Assembly (NCBI RefSeq): GCF_900067135.1
Contig: NZ_FJUR01000001.1
Span: 871,501 to 935,500, forward strand
Source of the DNA: Rhizobium sp. 9140
Lineage (GTDB): Bacteria; Pseudomonadota; Alphaproteobacteria; Rhizobiales; Rhizobiaceae
Direction: 5' to 3'
Length of the DNA: 64,000 nucleotides
Made by a program: the position numbers and the translations under genes. The notes beneath the pieces are model-generated. The model ran no database searches. It had not been told where the DNA came from and saw only the letters and a program-made list of their open reading frames with translations. The stretch's first letter is position 1; every line of letters starts with the position of its first letter. Below are positions 48,378 to 56,694 of the stretch, piece by piece.

Positions 48378-49499
48378 TCAGACGGCTTCCGCAGCCTGGC
48401 GGACGGGCTCGTATCGCCCTATCGAATGCGTCACGTCGAGGCGACGTCCGGTTTCCCGGTCGAAGACGTGAAGCTGTGCGGGCGGCAGGGCCAGTCCGAT
48501 CAGGTCGCCGGACGCCACACGGATATCAAGCGGGATGGCGGCTGCAAAGATGCGGCTGCCGAAGGCGGCATGGACGATCCGTCCCGAGCCGAGCTCCTCG
48601 ACGAAATCGACCCGCGCCGGCAGGCCCTCGCCCGCCGGCAGCACGCGGCATTCCTCCGGGCGGATACCGAGCGTCACGTCGCGGCCGGCAAGGGCGGCGG
48701 CCATGGTGGAGGAGATCGGGATCGCCAGATGTTCATGGCGGGCGACCGCGGCGGACGCGTCGATACGGGCGTCCATGAGGTTCATCGGCGGCGCGCCGAT
48801 GAACGCGGCGACGAAGGTGCTGGCCGGGCGGTGATAGATGTCGAGTGGCTGGCCGACCTGCTCCACATGCCCCTTGTTCATCACGACCAGCTTGTCGGCC
48901 AACGTCATCGCCTCCACCTGATCGTGCGTGACGAAGACGGAGGTCGCCGAAAGGCGCTGATGCAGCTTGCGGATTTCGGCGCGCATGGTGACGCGCAGCG
49001 TCGCGTCGAGGTTCGACAAGGGCTCGTCGAACAGAAACACGCCGGGCTCGCGGATGATCGCGCGGGCCATGGCGACGCGCTGGCGCTGTCCGCCCGAAAG
49101 GGCCGCCGGCTTGCGCTCCAGATAGTCGCCGAGCCCGACAATCTTCGCCGTTTCGGCAATGCGCGTGCGGCGCTCGGCCTTGGGAACACCCGCGACCTTG
49201 AGGGCATAGCCGATATTGTCGGCGACCGTCATGTGCGGATAGAGCGCATAATTCTGGAACACCATGGCGCAGCCGCGCTCGCGCGGTTCGAGCTTGTTGA
49301 CGACGCGGCCGTTGATCTCGATCTCGCCGCCGGTGATGTCTTCCAGTCCTGCGATCATGCGCAGCAGCGTGGACTTGCCGCAGCCGGAGGGGCCGAGGAT
49401 GACGACGAACTCGCCCGAGGCGAAGGCAAGGTCGATGCCGTGCAGCGTCTGGGTCTTGCCGTAGGATTTGCGGACGGCCCGGATGGTGATGTCAGCCAT
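48378..49499 (-). CDS. ugpC: Ugp-type ABC importer ATP-binding protein
   Basis: A 373-residue MalK-like ATPase. Walker [10 protein letters not shown], signature [14 protein letters not shown], Walker [13 protein letters not shown], and a C-terminal TOBE/regulatory domain (from about 235). It energises the UgpA/UgpE permease. In alphaproteobacteria this ATPase class serves glycerol-3-phosphate, but close relatives serve other polyols and sugars. It follows the ugpE-like gene by 47 bases. Confidence 0.92.
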   Translation of the reverse strand: MADITIRAVRKSYGKTQTLHGIDLAFASGEFVVILGPSGCGKSTLLRMIAGLEDITGGEIEINGRVVNKLEPRERGCAMVFQNYALYPHMTVADNIGYALKVAGVPKAERRTRIAETAKIVGLGDYLERKPAALSGGQRQRVAMARAIIREPGVFLFDEPLSNLDATLRVTMRAEIRKLHQRLSATSVFVTHDQVEAMTLADKLVVMNKGHVEQVGQPLDIYHRPASTFVAAFIGAPPMNLMDARIDASAAVARHEHLAIPISSTMAAALAGRDVTLGIRPEECRVLPAGEGLPARVDFVEELGSGRIVHAAFGSRIFAAAIPLDIRVASGDLIGLALPPAQLHVFDRETGRRLDVTHSIGRYEPVRQAAEAV

Positions 49500-49546
49500 G
49501 GGTGAAGCCTTTCTGTGTGGAGTGGCTGCTTTTCAGCGCCGGAATG

Positions 49547-50434
49547 TCATTTCTCGCTGGAGACGAGGCCGCGCACGAACCAGCGCTGAAGGATCGCGAC
49601 GACAAGGAGCGGCGGCAGCATGATGATGAGCGAGCCGGCGAGCGTCACGTTCCAGTCCGGCGTGCCGTTCTCGGCCGGGAGCAACGCGACGAGCGACATC
49701 ATGGTGGTCTTGTAGGCGGGATCGGTGATCATCAGCAGCGGCCAGAGATACTGATTCCAGCCGTAGACGAACATGATGGTGGTCAGCGCCAGCATGTTGG
49801 TGCGCGAGAGGGGGATGAGCATGTCGAAGAAGAACCGCGCCGGCCCCGATCCGTCCATGCGGGCAGCCTCGGCCAGTTCGTCGGGCAGGGTCATGAAGAA
49901 CTGGCGGTAGAGGAAGGTGCCGGTGGCTGTTGCGACCAGCGGCAGTGTCAGCCCGGCATAGGAGTTCAGCAGGTTCCACTCGATCGACACCGTGATGCCG
50001 GTGATCCAGGCAATCAGAAGACGGATCGGCTCGAACAGGTCGGCGGCGACCGCATAGGTCGGGACCACGCGCACTTCGAGGGGAAGCATCAGCGTAATGA
50101 ACACGATCCAGAAGAAGAAGTGCTTGAGCGGCGTGCGGAAGAACACGATCGAGAAGGCGGTGAGCGCCGACAGCGCGACTTTGCCGAACGTGACGATGCT
50201 CGCCATGATGAAGCTGTTCAGCATGGCCGTGCCGAGATCCGCCCGCTGCCAGGCCGCGGTGATATTCACGATCAGCTGGTTCTGCGGCAGGAAGTTGAAG
50301 GGAACGGCATTGACCTGCTGCACGGTCTGGCTGGCGCCGGCGACGATGACGGCAAAGGGACCGAGGAGAAGGAGAAAGCCAAGCGCCATCAGCACGTAGG
50401 TGAAGGCGTCGGCATAGGGTGTGCGCTGGATCAC
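49547..50434 (-). CDS. ugpE: Ugp-type ABC importer permease (UgpE-like)
   Basis: A 295-residue MalG-type permease with six hydrophobic helices and the EAA loop ELAEAARMDGSGPARFFFDM. The QVNAVPFNFLPQNQLIVNIT periplasmic region and ARADLGTAMLNSF-like segment match UgpE. Forms the channel with the UgpA-like protein, whose stop is seven bases upstream. Confidence 0.9.
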   Translation of the reverse strand: MIQRTPYADAFTYVLMALGFLLLLGPFAVIVAGASQTVQQVNAVPFNFLPQNQLIVNITAAWQRADLGTAMLNSFIMASIVTFGKVALSALTAFSIVFFRTPLKHFFFWIVFITLMLPLEVRVVPTYAVAADLFEPIRLLIAWITGITVSIEWNLLNSYAGLTLPLVATATGTFLYRQFFMTLPDELAEAARMDGSGPARFFFDMLIPLSRTNMLALTTIMFVYGWNQYLWPLLMITDPAYKTTMMSLVALLPAENGTPDWNVTLAGSLIIMLPPLLVVAILQRWFVRGLVSSEK

Positions 50435-50441
50435 GGTCGTC

Positions 50442-51332
50442 TCACTTGTAATGCACGCGCCGCTCGACGAAGCGGAACTGGATGAAGGTGAAGATCATGA
50501 TGAGGCCGATGAGGACGATGCTCTGGGCGGAAGCACCGGAATAGTTGAGGCCGCGGAAAGCCTCCTCGACAATGCGGTAGACCATGACGTCGGTGCCGTG
50601 ATTGGGGCCGCCATCCGTCGTGCGGGCGACGATGCCATAAGTGTCGGCACCGACGAAACCTTCGGTCATCATGATGACGGTGAGGAAGAACAAAGTGGGC
50701 GCCAGCATCGGGATCTGGATGTCGATCGCCCGGCGGACCGGTCCTGAGCCATCCATCGCGGCCGCTTCGGTCAGCGATTTCGGCACGGACTGCAGGCCGG
50801 CCAGCAGGAAGATGAAGGTGTAGCCGGCCCATTTCCAGGCGAACACGACGATGACGAGGATCAGCGCGTGGCTTCCGTATTTCGCGGGATTCCAGAAATC
50901 GGGAGAGACGGAATTGACCGAGGCCATCAGCCCGCGTTCGGGCGACAGGATGAAGCGGAAGGCCATGCCCGCGGCGGGGCCGGCAATCGCGTAAGGTAGG
51001 ATATAGAGAAAGCGGACGGCGCCCGAGCCCGGCAGCTGCCGGTCCACGGCCAGCGCCAGCACGAGGCCGATGAAGATGGTGGAAAGCGTGCCGGCCAGCG
51101 CGAAGGTGAGGCTGACGACGACCGAGTTCCAATAGAGCGGATCGGCAAACACGTCGCGGAAATTGGCAAGGCCGACGAACTCGGCAGACCCGCCGAAGGG
51201 CGGCTCCAGCGTGAAGGCCCAGCGGACGACGGCGACGGCCGGCCAGTAGAAGAACAGGGCGATCAGCGCGAGCTGCGGCAGGGCGAAGGCGGTCGGAAGC
51301 CACCAGCTTCGGAAGACGGCGCGTTTGTCCAT
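50442..51332 (-). CDS. ugpA: Ugp-type ABC importer permease (UgpA-like)
   Basis: A 296-residue MalF-type permease with six hydrophobic helices. The EAA loop is LTEAAAMDGSGPVRRAIDIQ. It contains the family SLEPPFGGS-type (TLEPPFGGSAEFVGLANF) periplasmic segment. It lies 79 bases after ugpB and seven bases before the ugpE-like gene. Confidence 0.91.
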   Translation of the reverse strand: MDKRAVFRSWWLPTAFALPQLALIALFFYWPAVAVVRWAFTLEPPFGGSAEFVGLANFRDVFADPLYWNSVVVSLTFALAGTLSTIFIGLVLALAVDRQLPGSGAVRFLYILPYAIAGPAAGMAFRFILSPERGLMASVNSVSPDFWNPAKYGSHALILVIVVFAWKWAGYTFIFLLAGLQSVPKSLTEAAAMDGSGPVRRAIDIQIPMLAPTLFFLTVIMMTEGFVGADTYGIVARTTDGGPNHGTDVMVYRIVEEAFRGLNYSGASAQSIVLIGLIMIFTFIQFRFVERRVHYK

Positions 51333-51411
51333 GATAGGGAAACCTGAAAGTGAGCAGACGGCAGGAAAGCCTGCCGCAGGGCGCGGCAGGCTCGATGACG
51401 GGGGGGAGCGC

Positions 51412-52761
51412 TTAGTTCAGCGTCTGGCCGGCATAGGTCTTTTCGAAGCGGCGCAGGATCGCGTTGCTGCGCTCGGCAGCCTGGTCGAGCGACGTCTGAA
51501 CGTCGGCGTTCTGCATGAAAATCGCTTCGAGCGCAGTGCCGACTTCCTTGCGGATCTGCGTGAAGCCGCCGAGGCGGATGCCGCGGGTGTTCTCGGAGGT
51601 CGGCGTGTAGGTGAGGCTGGCGATGGCCAGTTCGCGCCCCTTGTAGGGTGCCTTGTCGTAGAAGCCGTTGGCCTTCATGGCGTCGAAGCCGGTCTTGGTG
51701 ACGGGGATGTAACCGGTGACCGTTGACCACCACTGCGCCATTTCCGGCGTGCCGAGATAGTTGAGGAACGCGGCGGCACCCTTGTACTGGGCATCGGGAA
51801 GGCCGGCCATGACCCAGAGCGAAGCGCCGCCGACGAGCGAGTTCTGCCGCTCGGTGCCCTTCCAGACCGGAAGCATGGCGACATCCCACTTGACGCCTTC
51901 CGGCAGGGTCTTGCCGACCGTGCCGTGGTCGGCGACCGACGACTGGATCATCTGGCAGGTCTGCGAGGTGAAGGCGGGCACGACGTCCATGCCGAGTTGC
52001 TTGGTCTTGATGACCACCAGCTTCTCGTCGGCCAGCTTCTTCAGGAACTTGACCTGATCGACGAACTTCGTCTTGTTGAAGACGACTTCGGCATCGAGGC
52101 CCTTGTAGCCGTTGGCCTGCGTTGCGATCGGCTGGTTGTGGATGGCCGAGAACTGCTCCATCGTCGCCCAGGTGTCGAAGCTCATGCCCATAGGGCATTC
52201 ATAGCCGGCAGCCTTCAGCTTGCGCGCGGCTTCTTCGACCTGCTCCCAGGTGTCCGGCTTGAAATCGATGCCGGCCTTCTCGAAGGCGCTGACATTATAA
52301 TAGAACATGGCGGTGGAGGAGTTGAACGGGAACGAGTTCAGCTCGCCGGCGGCCGTCGCATAGTAATTGGCGATGCCGCCGAAATAGTTGTCCCAGTCGA
52401 TCGTATAGCCATTATCGGCCATCAGCGTCTTGGCGGGAATGAAGGCCTTGGACAGCATCAGGTCCAGCGTGCCGGCATCGTAGATCTGCGTGATCGCGGG
52501 CTGCTTCTTCGAGCGATAGGCGGCAATCGTATTCTGGAGCGTGGTGTCATAGGCGTTCTGCGAGGTGCAGACGATTTCAAAGTCGCCCTGCGACTGGTTG
52601 AACTTCGAGCAGGCTTCCTGCACGCGTTCACCGAGATCGCCCGTCAGGCCGTACCAGAATTCGAACTTGGTCTTTTCCGCATGGGCCGGGGTGGTCGTGG
52701 CGGCGAGGGTGGTGGCGGCCAGAAAGGCCCCCAGGACGGATGTGAGAACGGAAGGTTTCAT
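51412..52761 (-). CDS. ugpB: Ugp-type periplasmic solute-binding protein (UgpB-like)
   Basis: A 449-residue family-1 extracellular binding protein. Signal peptide of about 28 residues ends AHAEK. The mature start KFEFWYGLTGDLGERVQEAC corresponds to the FWHSM segment of UgpB; YDAGTLDLMLSKAFIPA and FPFNSSTAMFYYNV are also typical of that family. It captures the solute, probably sn-glycerol-3-phosphate or a glycerophosphodiester. It is the first gene of the operon; the 464-base upstream space is the probable promoter region. Confidence 0.9.
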   Translation of the reverse strand: MKPSVLTSVLGAFLAATTLAATTTPAHAEKTKFEFWYGLTGDLGERVQEACSKFNQSQGDFEIVCTSQNAYDTTLQNTIAAYRSKKQPAITQIYDAGTLDLMLSKAFIPAKTLMADNGYTIDWDNYFGGIANYYATAAGELNSFPFNSSTAMFYYNVSAFEKAGIDFKPDTWEQVEEAARKLKAAGYECPMGMSFDTWATMEQFSAIHNQPIATQANGYKGLDAEVVFNKTKFVDQVKFLKKLADEKLVVIKTKQLGMDVVPAFTSQTCQMIQSSVADHGTVGKTLPEGVKWDVAMLPVWKGTERQNSLVGGASLWVMAGLPDAQYKGAAAFLNYLGTPEMAQWWSTVTGYIPVTKTGFDAMKANGFYDKAPYKGRELAIASLTYTPTSENTRGIRLGGFTQIRKEVGTALEAIFMQNADVQTSLDQAAERSNAILRRFEKTYAGQTLN

Positions 52762-53225
52762 CGTTTGTGCCTCTTGCAGGGACGGAAGGCCATCCGGACG
52801 GAAGGCCTCGGATAAATCCTCGCCGCTGCTAGCAGCCGGGCATGACAGTCAGGCGTCGCTTTTCTTAAGGAATCATGACGGTCGAAATTGACGTAGCGCG
52901 GTGCGCGCGAAACCGGCAAATGCCTGAAAAACCGTGGAAGCGCGATGTTAATCTTTCCCGACGGGGTGCATTTTTCTGGAAAAGAACATCGATTTCAAAG
53001 GCATGGAGGACGTGATGCCGAATTGCCTCCCATTTTAACCATATGAATCGATCCCGAAATCTTCAGATTGACGCAGGTGGAAAGAGGCTGTTAACTTTCT
53101 GTTAACGATTAGAGCGGTGCGCGCAGCCTTCAAGACGCGAAACCGACGTTGGTGTCACTTTTCGAGCGGGGACCGGACGTCGCATGCTTTGCGGCGAAGG
53201 CATCCCTGCGCCACAGGGGATGTGC
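52762..53225. other. 464-base divergent intergenic region
   Basis: The largest gene-free stretch, between ugpB and the transglutaminase-like gene, and more AT-rich than its flanks. It holds two ATGACRG words (52842-52848 and 52875-52881, 33 bases apart) that read CTGTCAT and CCGTCAT toward ugpB and could be Pho half-sites, and a CtrA-type site at 53091-53106. I see no RNA gene or ORF in it. Confidence 0.6.
53091..53106. promoter_or_regulatory. CtrA-binding box
   Basis: TTAA (53091-53094), seven bases, TTAAC (53102-53106). It is an exact match to the full CtrA site TTAA-N7-TTAAC of alphaproteobacteria, 120 bases before the transglutaminase-like gene. It overlaps a GTTAAC pair spaced 11 bases apart. 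Binding is inferred. Confidence 0.65.
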
Positions 53226-53846
53226 ATGGCACAGATGACGGGGCTCAAGGGAATGGTTTTCGCGCTCGCGAGCCTTCTCGTATCGGCAGGTGCCGCCGTA
53301 CCGGCGCTCTCGGCAACTGCGCTGTCCATGCAGACAGGCGCCATCACGTCCCAGCCCATCGGCCACTACGAATTCTGCAGGACGCATGCCGCCGAGTGCG
53401 ACATCCGCACCCGCTCGACGCCCGCACCCCGCGTCACCGCCTATGGCTGGTCCGTTATCCGCGCAGTCAACGCCGACACCAATCACGAGATCACGCCCAT
53501 GACCGATCTCGAGCTTTACGGCCGGGACGAAGTCTGGGCCTATCCGGAAACGGCCGGCGACTGTGAGGACTATGTTCTTCTCAAGCGCAAGCGCCTCATG
53601 GAGAAGGGCTTCTCGCCGGCCGACGTGCTGATCACCGTCGTGCGCAAGCCGGACGGCGAAGGCCATGCGGTCCTCACCGTGCGCACCGCCCAAGGCGATT
53701 TCGTTCTCGACAATCTCGACGACGAGGTGAAGCTCTGGACCAAGACGTCCTACCGCTTCCTCAAGCGGCAGGCCTCGTTCAACACGGGCCGCTGGGTGAC
53801 GATCGAGAACGGTGCCGAAATCGTCGTGGGTTCGGTCGGACGTTAA
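53226..53846 (+). CDS. Bacterial transglutaminase-like cysteine peptidase (BTLCP/DUF920)
   Basis: A 206-residue exported protein. Signal peptide in residues 1-35 (GMVFALASLLVSAGAAVPAL, then SATAL). The catalytic triad is visible: Cys in AGDCEDYVLLKRKRL, His in GHAVLTVRT and Asp in LDNLDDEV. Relatives include LapG, which clips surface adhesins, but rhizobial members are mostly unstudied. ATG 53226 is chosen because AGGGG lies six bases upstream. A consensus CtrA site upstream suggests cell-cycle control. Confidence 0.86.
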   Translation: MAQMTGLKGMVFALASLLVSAGAAVPALSATALSMQTGAITSQPIGHYEFCRTHAAECDIRTRSTPAPRVTAYGWSVIRAVNADTNHEITPMTDLELYGRDEVWAYPETAGDCEDYVLLKRKRLMEKGFSPADVLITVVRKPDGEGHAVLTVRTAQGDFVLDNLDDEVKLWTKTSYRFLKRQASFNTGRWVTIENGAEIVVGSVGR

Positions 53847-53875
53847 GGCCCGACGGCTACAGCACTTTATATTTG

Positions 53876-53923
53876 CTGCATCATTCTACCCTGAAATCGA
53901 TTCCGATTTAAGGAATGATGCAG
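53876..53923. repeat. Nested inverted repeat in convergent space
   Basis: CTGCATCATTC (53876-53886) pairs with GAATGATGCAG (53913-53923); within the loop AAATCG and CGATTT pair around ATTC. It lies between the convergent transglutaminase-like gene and mbfA. It resembles the ATGATGCAG-type palindromes common in rhizobial intergenic DNA. Confidence 0.75.
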
Positions 53924-53963
53924 TAGCGGAAACCTGAAGTATTGCGAGGCGCCTGAGGACGCC

Positions 53964-54947
53964 TCAGCTATTTCCGATCAGAATACCCGCCCCCAGAACC
54001 AGCCCGCCGCCCAGCACCACCTGAAAGGCCGCGCGTAAAAACGGCGTTTCCATGAAGCGGTTCTGGATGAAGGCGATGGCCCAGAGTTCGATGAAGACCA
54101 CGGCGACGGCGAGCGTGGTCGCGGTCCAGAAATCCGGGATCAGATAGGGCAGGGCATGGCCGAGGCCGCCGACGGCGGTCATGATGCCGCAGGCAAGGCC
54201 GCGCTTGAGCGGCGAGCCGCGCCCGGAAATCTTGCCGTCGTCATGCGCCGCTTCCGTGAAGCCCATGGAGATGCCGGCACCGACGGAGGCCGAGAGGCCG
54301 ACGAGGAAGGTCTGCCAGGTATCCTGCGTCGCGAAAGCTGCGGCGAAGATCGGGGCGAGCGTCGAGACGGACCCGTCCATCAGGCCCGCGAGCCCCGGCT
54401 GCACATAGGTGAGCACGAACTGCCGCCGTGCCGTGTCGTCCTCCGAGGCCTTGACGTCGTCGGGCGCGTGCCGCGCGCCGAGCATGCGGGCGATGTCCTC
54501 GTGGCCCTCTTCGGCCAGTGCCAGGTCGCCGAGCAGTTTTCGCGTTTCGGCATCCCCGGTGCGCTTGGCCGCCTCATGATAGAAGTTCTGCGCCTGCCGT
54601 TCCATCGTCTCGGCTTCGCGCCGCATCTGGTCGAGCGTCAGGCTGCGTTGCAGCCAATCCGGCTTCTGGCGGATGAAGCCGCTGACATGCTCGCGGCGAA
54701 TGAGCGGAATGCGCTCGCCGAACCGCCGGCGATGCATGTCGATCAGCATGTTGCGATGCGTATGCTCGACCGTCGCCATGTCATCGAACACCTTGGCGGA
54801 GGCGGGATAGGCAACCCTGAGGTGATCGGCATAGGCAAGGTAGATCCGCGCGTCATCTTCTTCGGACGATATCGCCAGCGCCAGGATTTCCTGCTCGCTC
54901 AGACTGACGAAAGTGCGGCGGGAACGGGAAAAGAAGCTTGTCAGCAT
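53964..54947 (-). CDS. mbfA: Membrane-bound ferritin MbfA (ferritin-like domain plus VIT1-type transporter)
   Basis: A 327-residue fusion. Residues 15-160 form a ferritin-like/rubrerythrin domain with metal ligands such as Glu in ISSEEDDARIYLAYADHL, EHTHRNM and LAEEGHEDIARM. Residues 180-327 form a CCC1/VIT1-type membrane domain (GLMDGSVSTLAPIFAAAFAT, GISMGFTEAAHDDG). In Bradyrhizobium and Agrobacterium MbfA exports iron and protects from iron and peroxide stress under Irr control. An ICE-type palindrome 13 bases before the ATG supports the same control here. Confidence 0.93.
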   Translation of the reverse strand: MLTSFFSRSRRTFVSLSEQEILALAISSEEDDARIYLAYADHLRVAYPASAKVFDDMATVEHTHRNMLIDMHRRRFGERIPLIRREHVSGFIRQKPDWLQRSLTLDQMRREAETMERQAQNFYHEAAKRTGDAETRKLLGDLALAEEGHEDIARMLGARHAPDDVKASEDDTARRQFVLTYVQPGLAGLMDGSVSTLAPIFAAAFATQDTWQTFLVGLSASVGAGISMGFTEAAHDDGKISGRGSPLKRGLACGIMTAVGGLGHALPYLIPDFWTATTLAVAVVFIELWAIAFIQNRFMETPFLRAAFQVVLGGGLVLGAGILIGNS

Positions 54948-54960
54948 GGTTGATCCTGAA

Positions 54961-54977
54961 TTTAGAATAATTCTAAA
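54961..54977. promoter_or_regulatory. Irr-type iron control element (ICE box)
   Basis: TTTAGAAT, central A, ATTCTAAA: a perfect 17-base palindrome directly before mbfA. It matches the rhizobial ICE form (TTTAGAA...TTCTAAA) to which Irr binds. Irr would repress mbfA when iron is scarce. Confidence 0.8.
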
Positions 54978-55180
54978 CTAGACTCTTTGGCGACTAGATC
55001 AAGTGCGAATGCGCCGGCCTCTTCCCTGAAGCCGCACCGTCGGGCGGCCTATGCGATTCCTTATCCAAAACGGGATCCAAAACGGGCAGGGCTTACGCAG
55101 AGGACCCGACGAGGGAACAAAACCACACGCGTTACGTTCACTTGGGCAATTCAAAATCATTGAACCCACGGAGAATGACA

Positions 55181-55435
55181 ATGGACGTAAATGGCGTAGG
55201 CTGGCTCGCAGCCATCATCATCGGCGGTTTTGCCGGCTGGCTCGCAGAACAGTTCATGAAATCCAATATGGGCGTGTTCATGAATATCATCCTCGGCATC
55301 ATCGGTGCTGTCGTGCTCAACGCAATTCTCGCGGCTATCGGCGTATCGCTGGGTGCCGGCTGGATCGCATACCTCATCACCGGCTTTATCGGTGCCTGCA
55401 TTCTCATCGCCATCGGGCGCATGGTGCGCCGCTAA
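55181..55435 (+). CDS. GlsB/YeaQ/YmgE family stress-response membrane protein
   Basis: An 84-residue protein that is almost all membrane: three hydrophobic helices starting WLAAIIIGGFAGWLAEQFMK, with GVFMNIILGIIGAVVLNAIL and GWIAYLITGFIGACILIAIG, and a basic end (RMVRR). This matches the transglycosylase-associated family, induced by stress in several bacteria, molecular role unknown. GGAGA lies six bases before the ATG. It precedes the unknown gene at 55491 by 55 bases in the same direction. Confidence 0.88.
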   Translation: MDVNGVGWLAAIIIGGFAGWLAEQFMKSNMGVFMNIILGIIGAVVLNAILAAIGVSLGAGWIAYLITGFIGACILIAIGRMVRR

Positions 55436-55490
55436 GCGGCGTAACAGGGCGGCAGGCGTAACGTACCGCGACCTTTTCTAGGAGAACAAC

Positions 55491-55820
55491 ATGCTGACAT
55501 TCGCTGCCGAAGGCAACGGTCAGGGCAAGCTGGAAATCAATGGGCAGACAGCGCCCGTGACGTACGAACTTGTCGTCGCCCGGGAAGAGGACGAATCGCG
55601 TCAGGTGCGCATCCGCCTCAGTGCATCGCGCGATTGGCTACTGGGCCAGGGCTTCAAGGGTGAGGCGACCCTCGTGCGTGCCAATGGTGACCGCATTCCC
55701 GTCCGCCGCGAAGGCGGGTTGGATGTGGACGATGCCGTCTCGGTGACGCTCGAAGGCTATGACGATACTCGAAGCGACGCGTCCGATGTGAACGCGGCCT
55801 ATCCCGAGTTGAAGCACTGA
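55491..55820 (+). CDS. Hypothetical protein, 109 residues
   Basis: I do not recognise the family. AGGAG lies six bases before the ATG, so it is translated. The protein is soluble, acidic and likely beta-rich: LTFAAEGNGQGKLEINGQ, then VTYELVVAREEDESRQVRIR, ending in a polar tail (TRSDASDVNAAYPELKH). It follows a stress-type membrane protein in the same direction and is followed by a strong terminator, so the two may form a small stress-related unit. Confidence 0.72.
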   Translation: MLTFAAEGNGQGKLEINGQTAPVTYELVVAREEDESRQVRIRLSASRDWLLGQGFKGEATLVRANGDRIPVRREGGLDVDDAVSVTLEGYDDTRSDASDVNAAYPELKH

Positions 55821-55847
55821 TTTCAACCGCATGGTTGAACCATAGAA

Positions 55848-55877
55848 AAGGGCGCCGTTCATCGCGGCGCCCTTTTT
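55848..55877. terminator. Bidirectional terminator between the unknown gene and efp
   Basis: AAGGGCGCCG (55848-55857) pairs with CGGCGCCCTT (55865-55874), 7-base loop, then T to 55877; A residues on the other side serve the convergent efp transcript. Confidence 0.9.
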
Positions 55878-55899
55878 GCGGTGTTCGTTTGCGGGACGA

Positions 55900-56469
55900 T
55901 CAGTCCTTCGCGCGCTCGACATAGGAGTTGTCTTCGGTCGCGATGACGACACGGGTGTTTGCGACGATGTGCGGGGGAACGAGCGTACGGACGCCGTTCG
56001 ACAGGATCGCGGGCTTGTAGGACGAGGATGCCGTCTGGCCTTTGGTGACCGGCTCGGTTTCGACGATCTCGAGCGTGACGTGGCGCGGCAGCTGGATCGC
56101 GATGGCGAGGCCTTCGTGGATCGACAGCGTCACGGTCATACCGTCCTGAAGGAAAACCTTCTGGTCGCCGATGTCTTCCGCCGTCATCGTGAGCTGGTCG
56201 TAGTTCGCCGGGTTCATGAAGTGGAAGCCTTCGCCGTCTTCATACAGGAAGGTGTGGTCGCTGTCCTCGACATAGGCGCGCTCGACCTGTTCGGTCGTGC
56301 GGTAGCGCTCGGAAACCTTCACGCCGTCGGAGATGCGGCGCATGTCCACCTGCGTCACCGGCGTACCCTTGCCGGGGTGGAAGTTGGCGGCCGTGAGAAC
56401 GACATAGAGCTTGCCGTCGACGTCGAGCACGTTGCCCTTGCGAACGGAGGAGGCGATCACCTTGACCAT
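55900..56469 (-). CDS. efp: Elongation factor P
   Basis: Relieves ribosome stalling at polyproline. It is 189 residues long, with an N-terminal KOW-like domain and two OB domains. The residue to be modified is Lys34 in FHPGKGTPV, the same position as in E. coli, where EpmB and EpmA attach beta-lysine. ATG 56469 has AGGA about six bases upstream. It is divergent from epmA-epmB across 225 bases, so modifier and target genes share one promoter region. Confidence 0.97.
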   Translation of the reverse strand: MVKVIASSVRKGNVLDVDGKLYVVLTAANFHPGKGTPVTQVDMRRISDGVKVSERYRTTEQVERAYVEDSDHTFLYEDGEGFHFMNPANYDQLTMTAEDIGDQKVFLQDGMTVTLSIHEGLAIAIQLPRHVTLEIVETEPVTKGQTASSSYKPAILSNGVRTLVPPHIVANTRVVIATEDNSYVERAKD

Positions 56470-56694
56470 AAGTCTTCCTTGTAACTGATAAAGATGCATC
56501 GTAGAGCGTTGAAATCTGCCCATCTGCGATGCGGGTAAAACCGGATTTGGGCCGCACCTAGCGCATATCAGGGCAAATAGCCAGTGCGGGCCGCGCGGCG
56601 GACGCCAAGAATGCCTGAACACGAAGGGCTGCTCGCAGGCGCAAGCGATGCCCGACGCCGAACCCCCAACACCGAATGAGTGACCAACCCTGCC

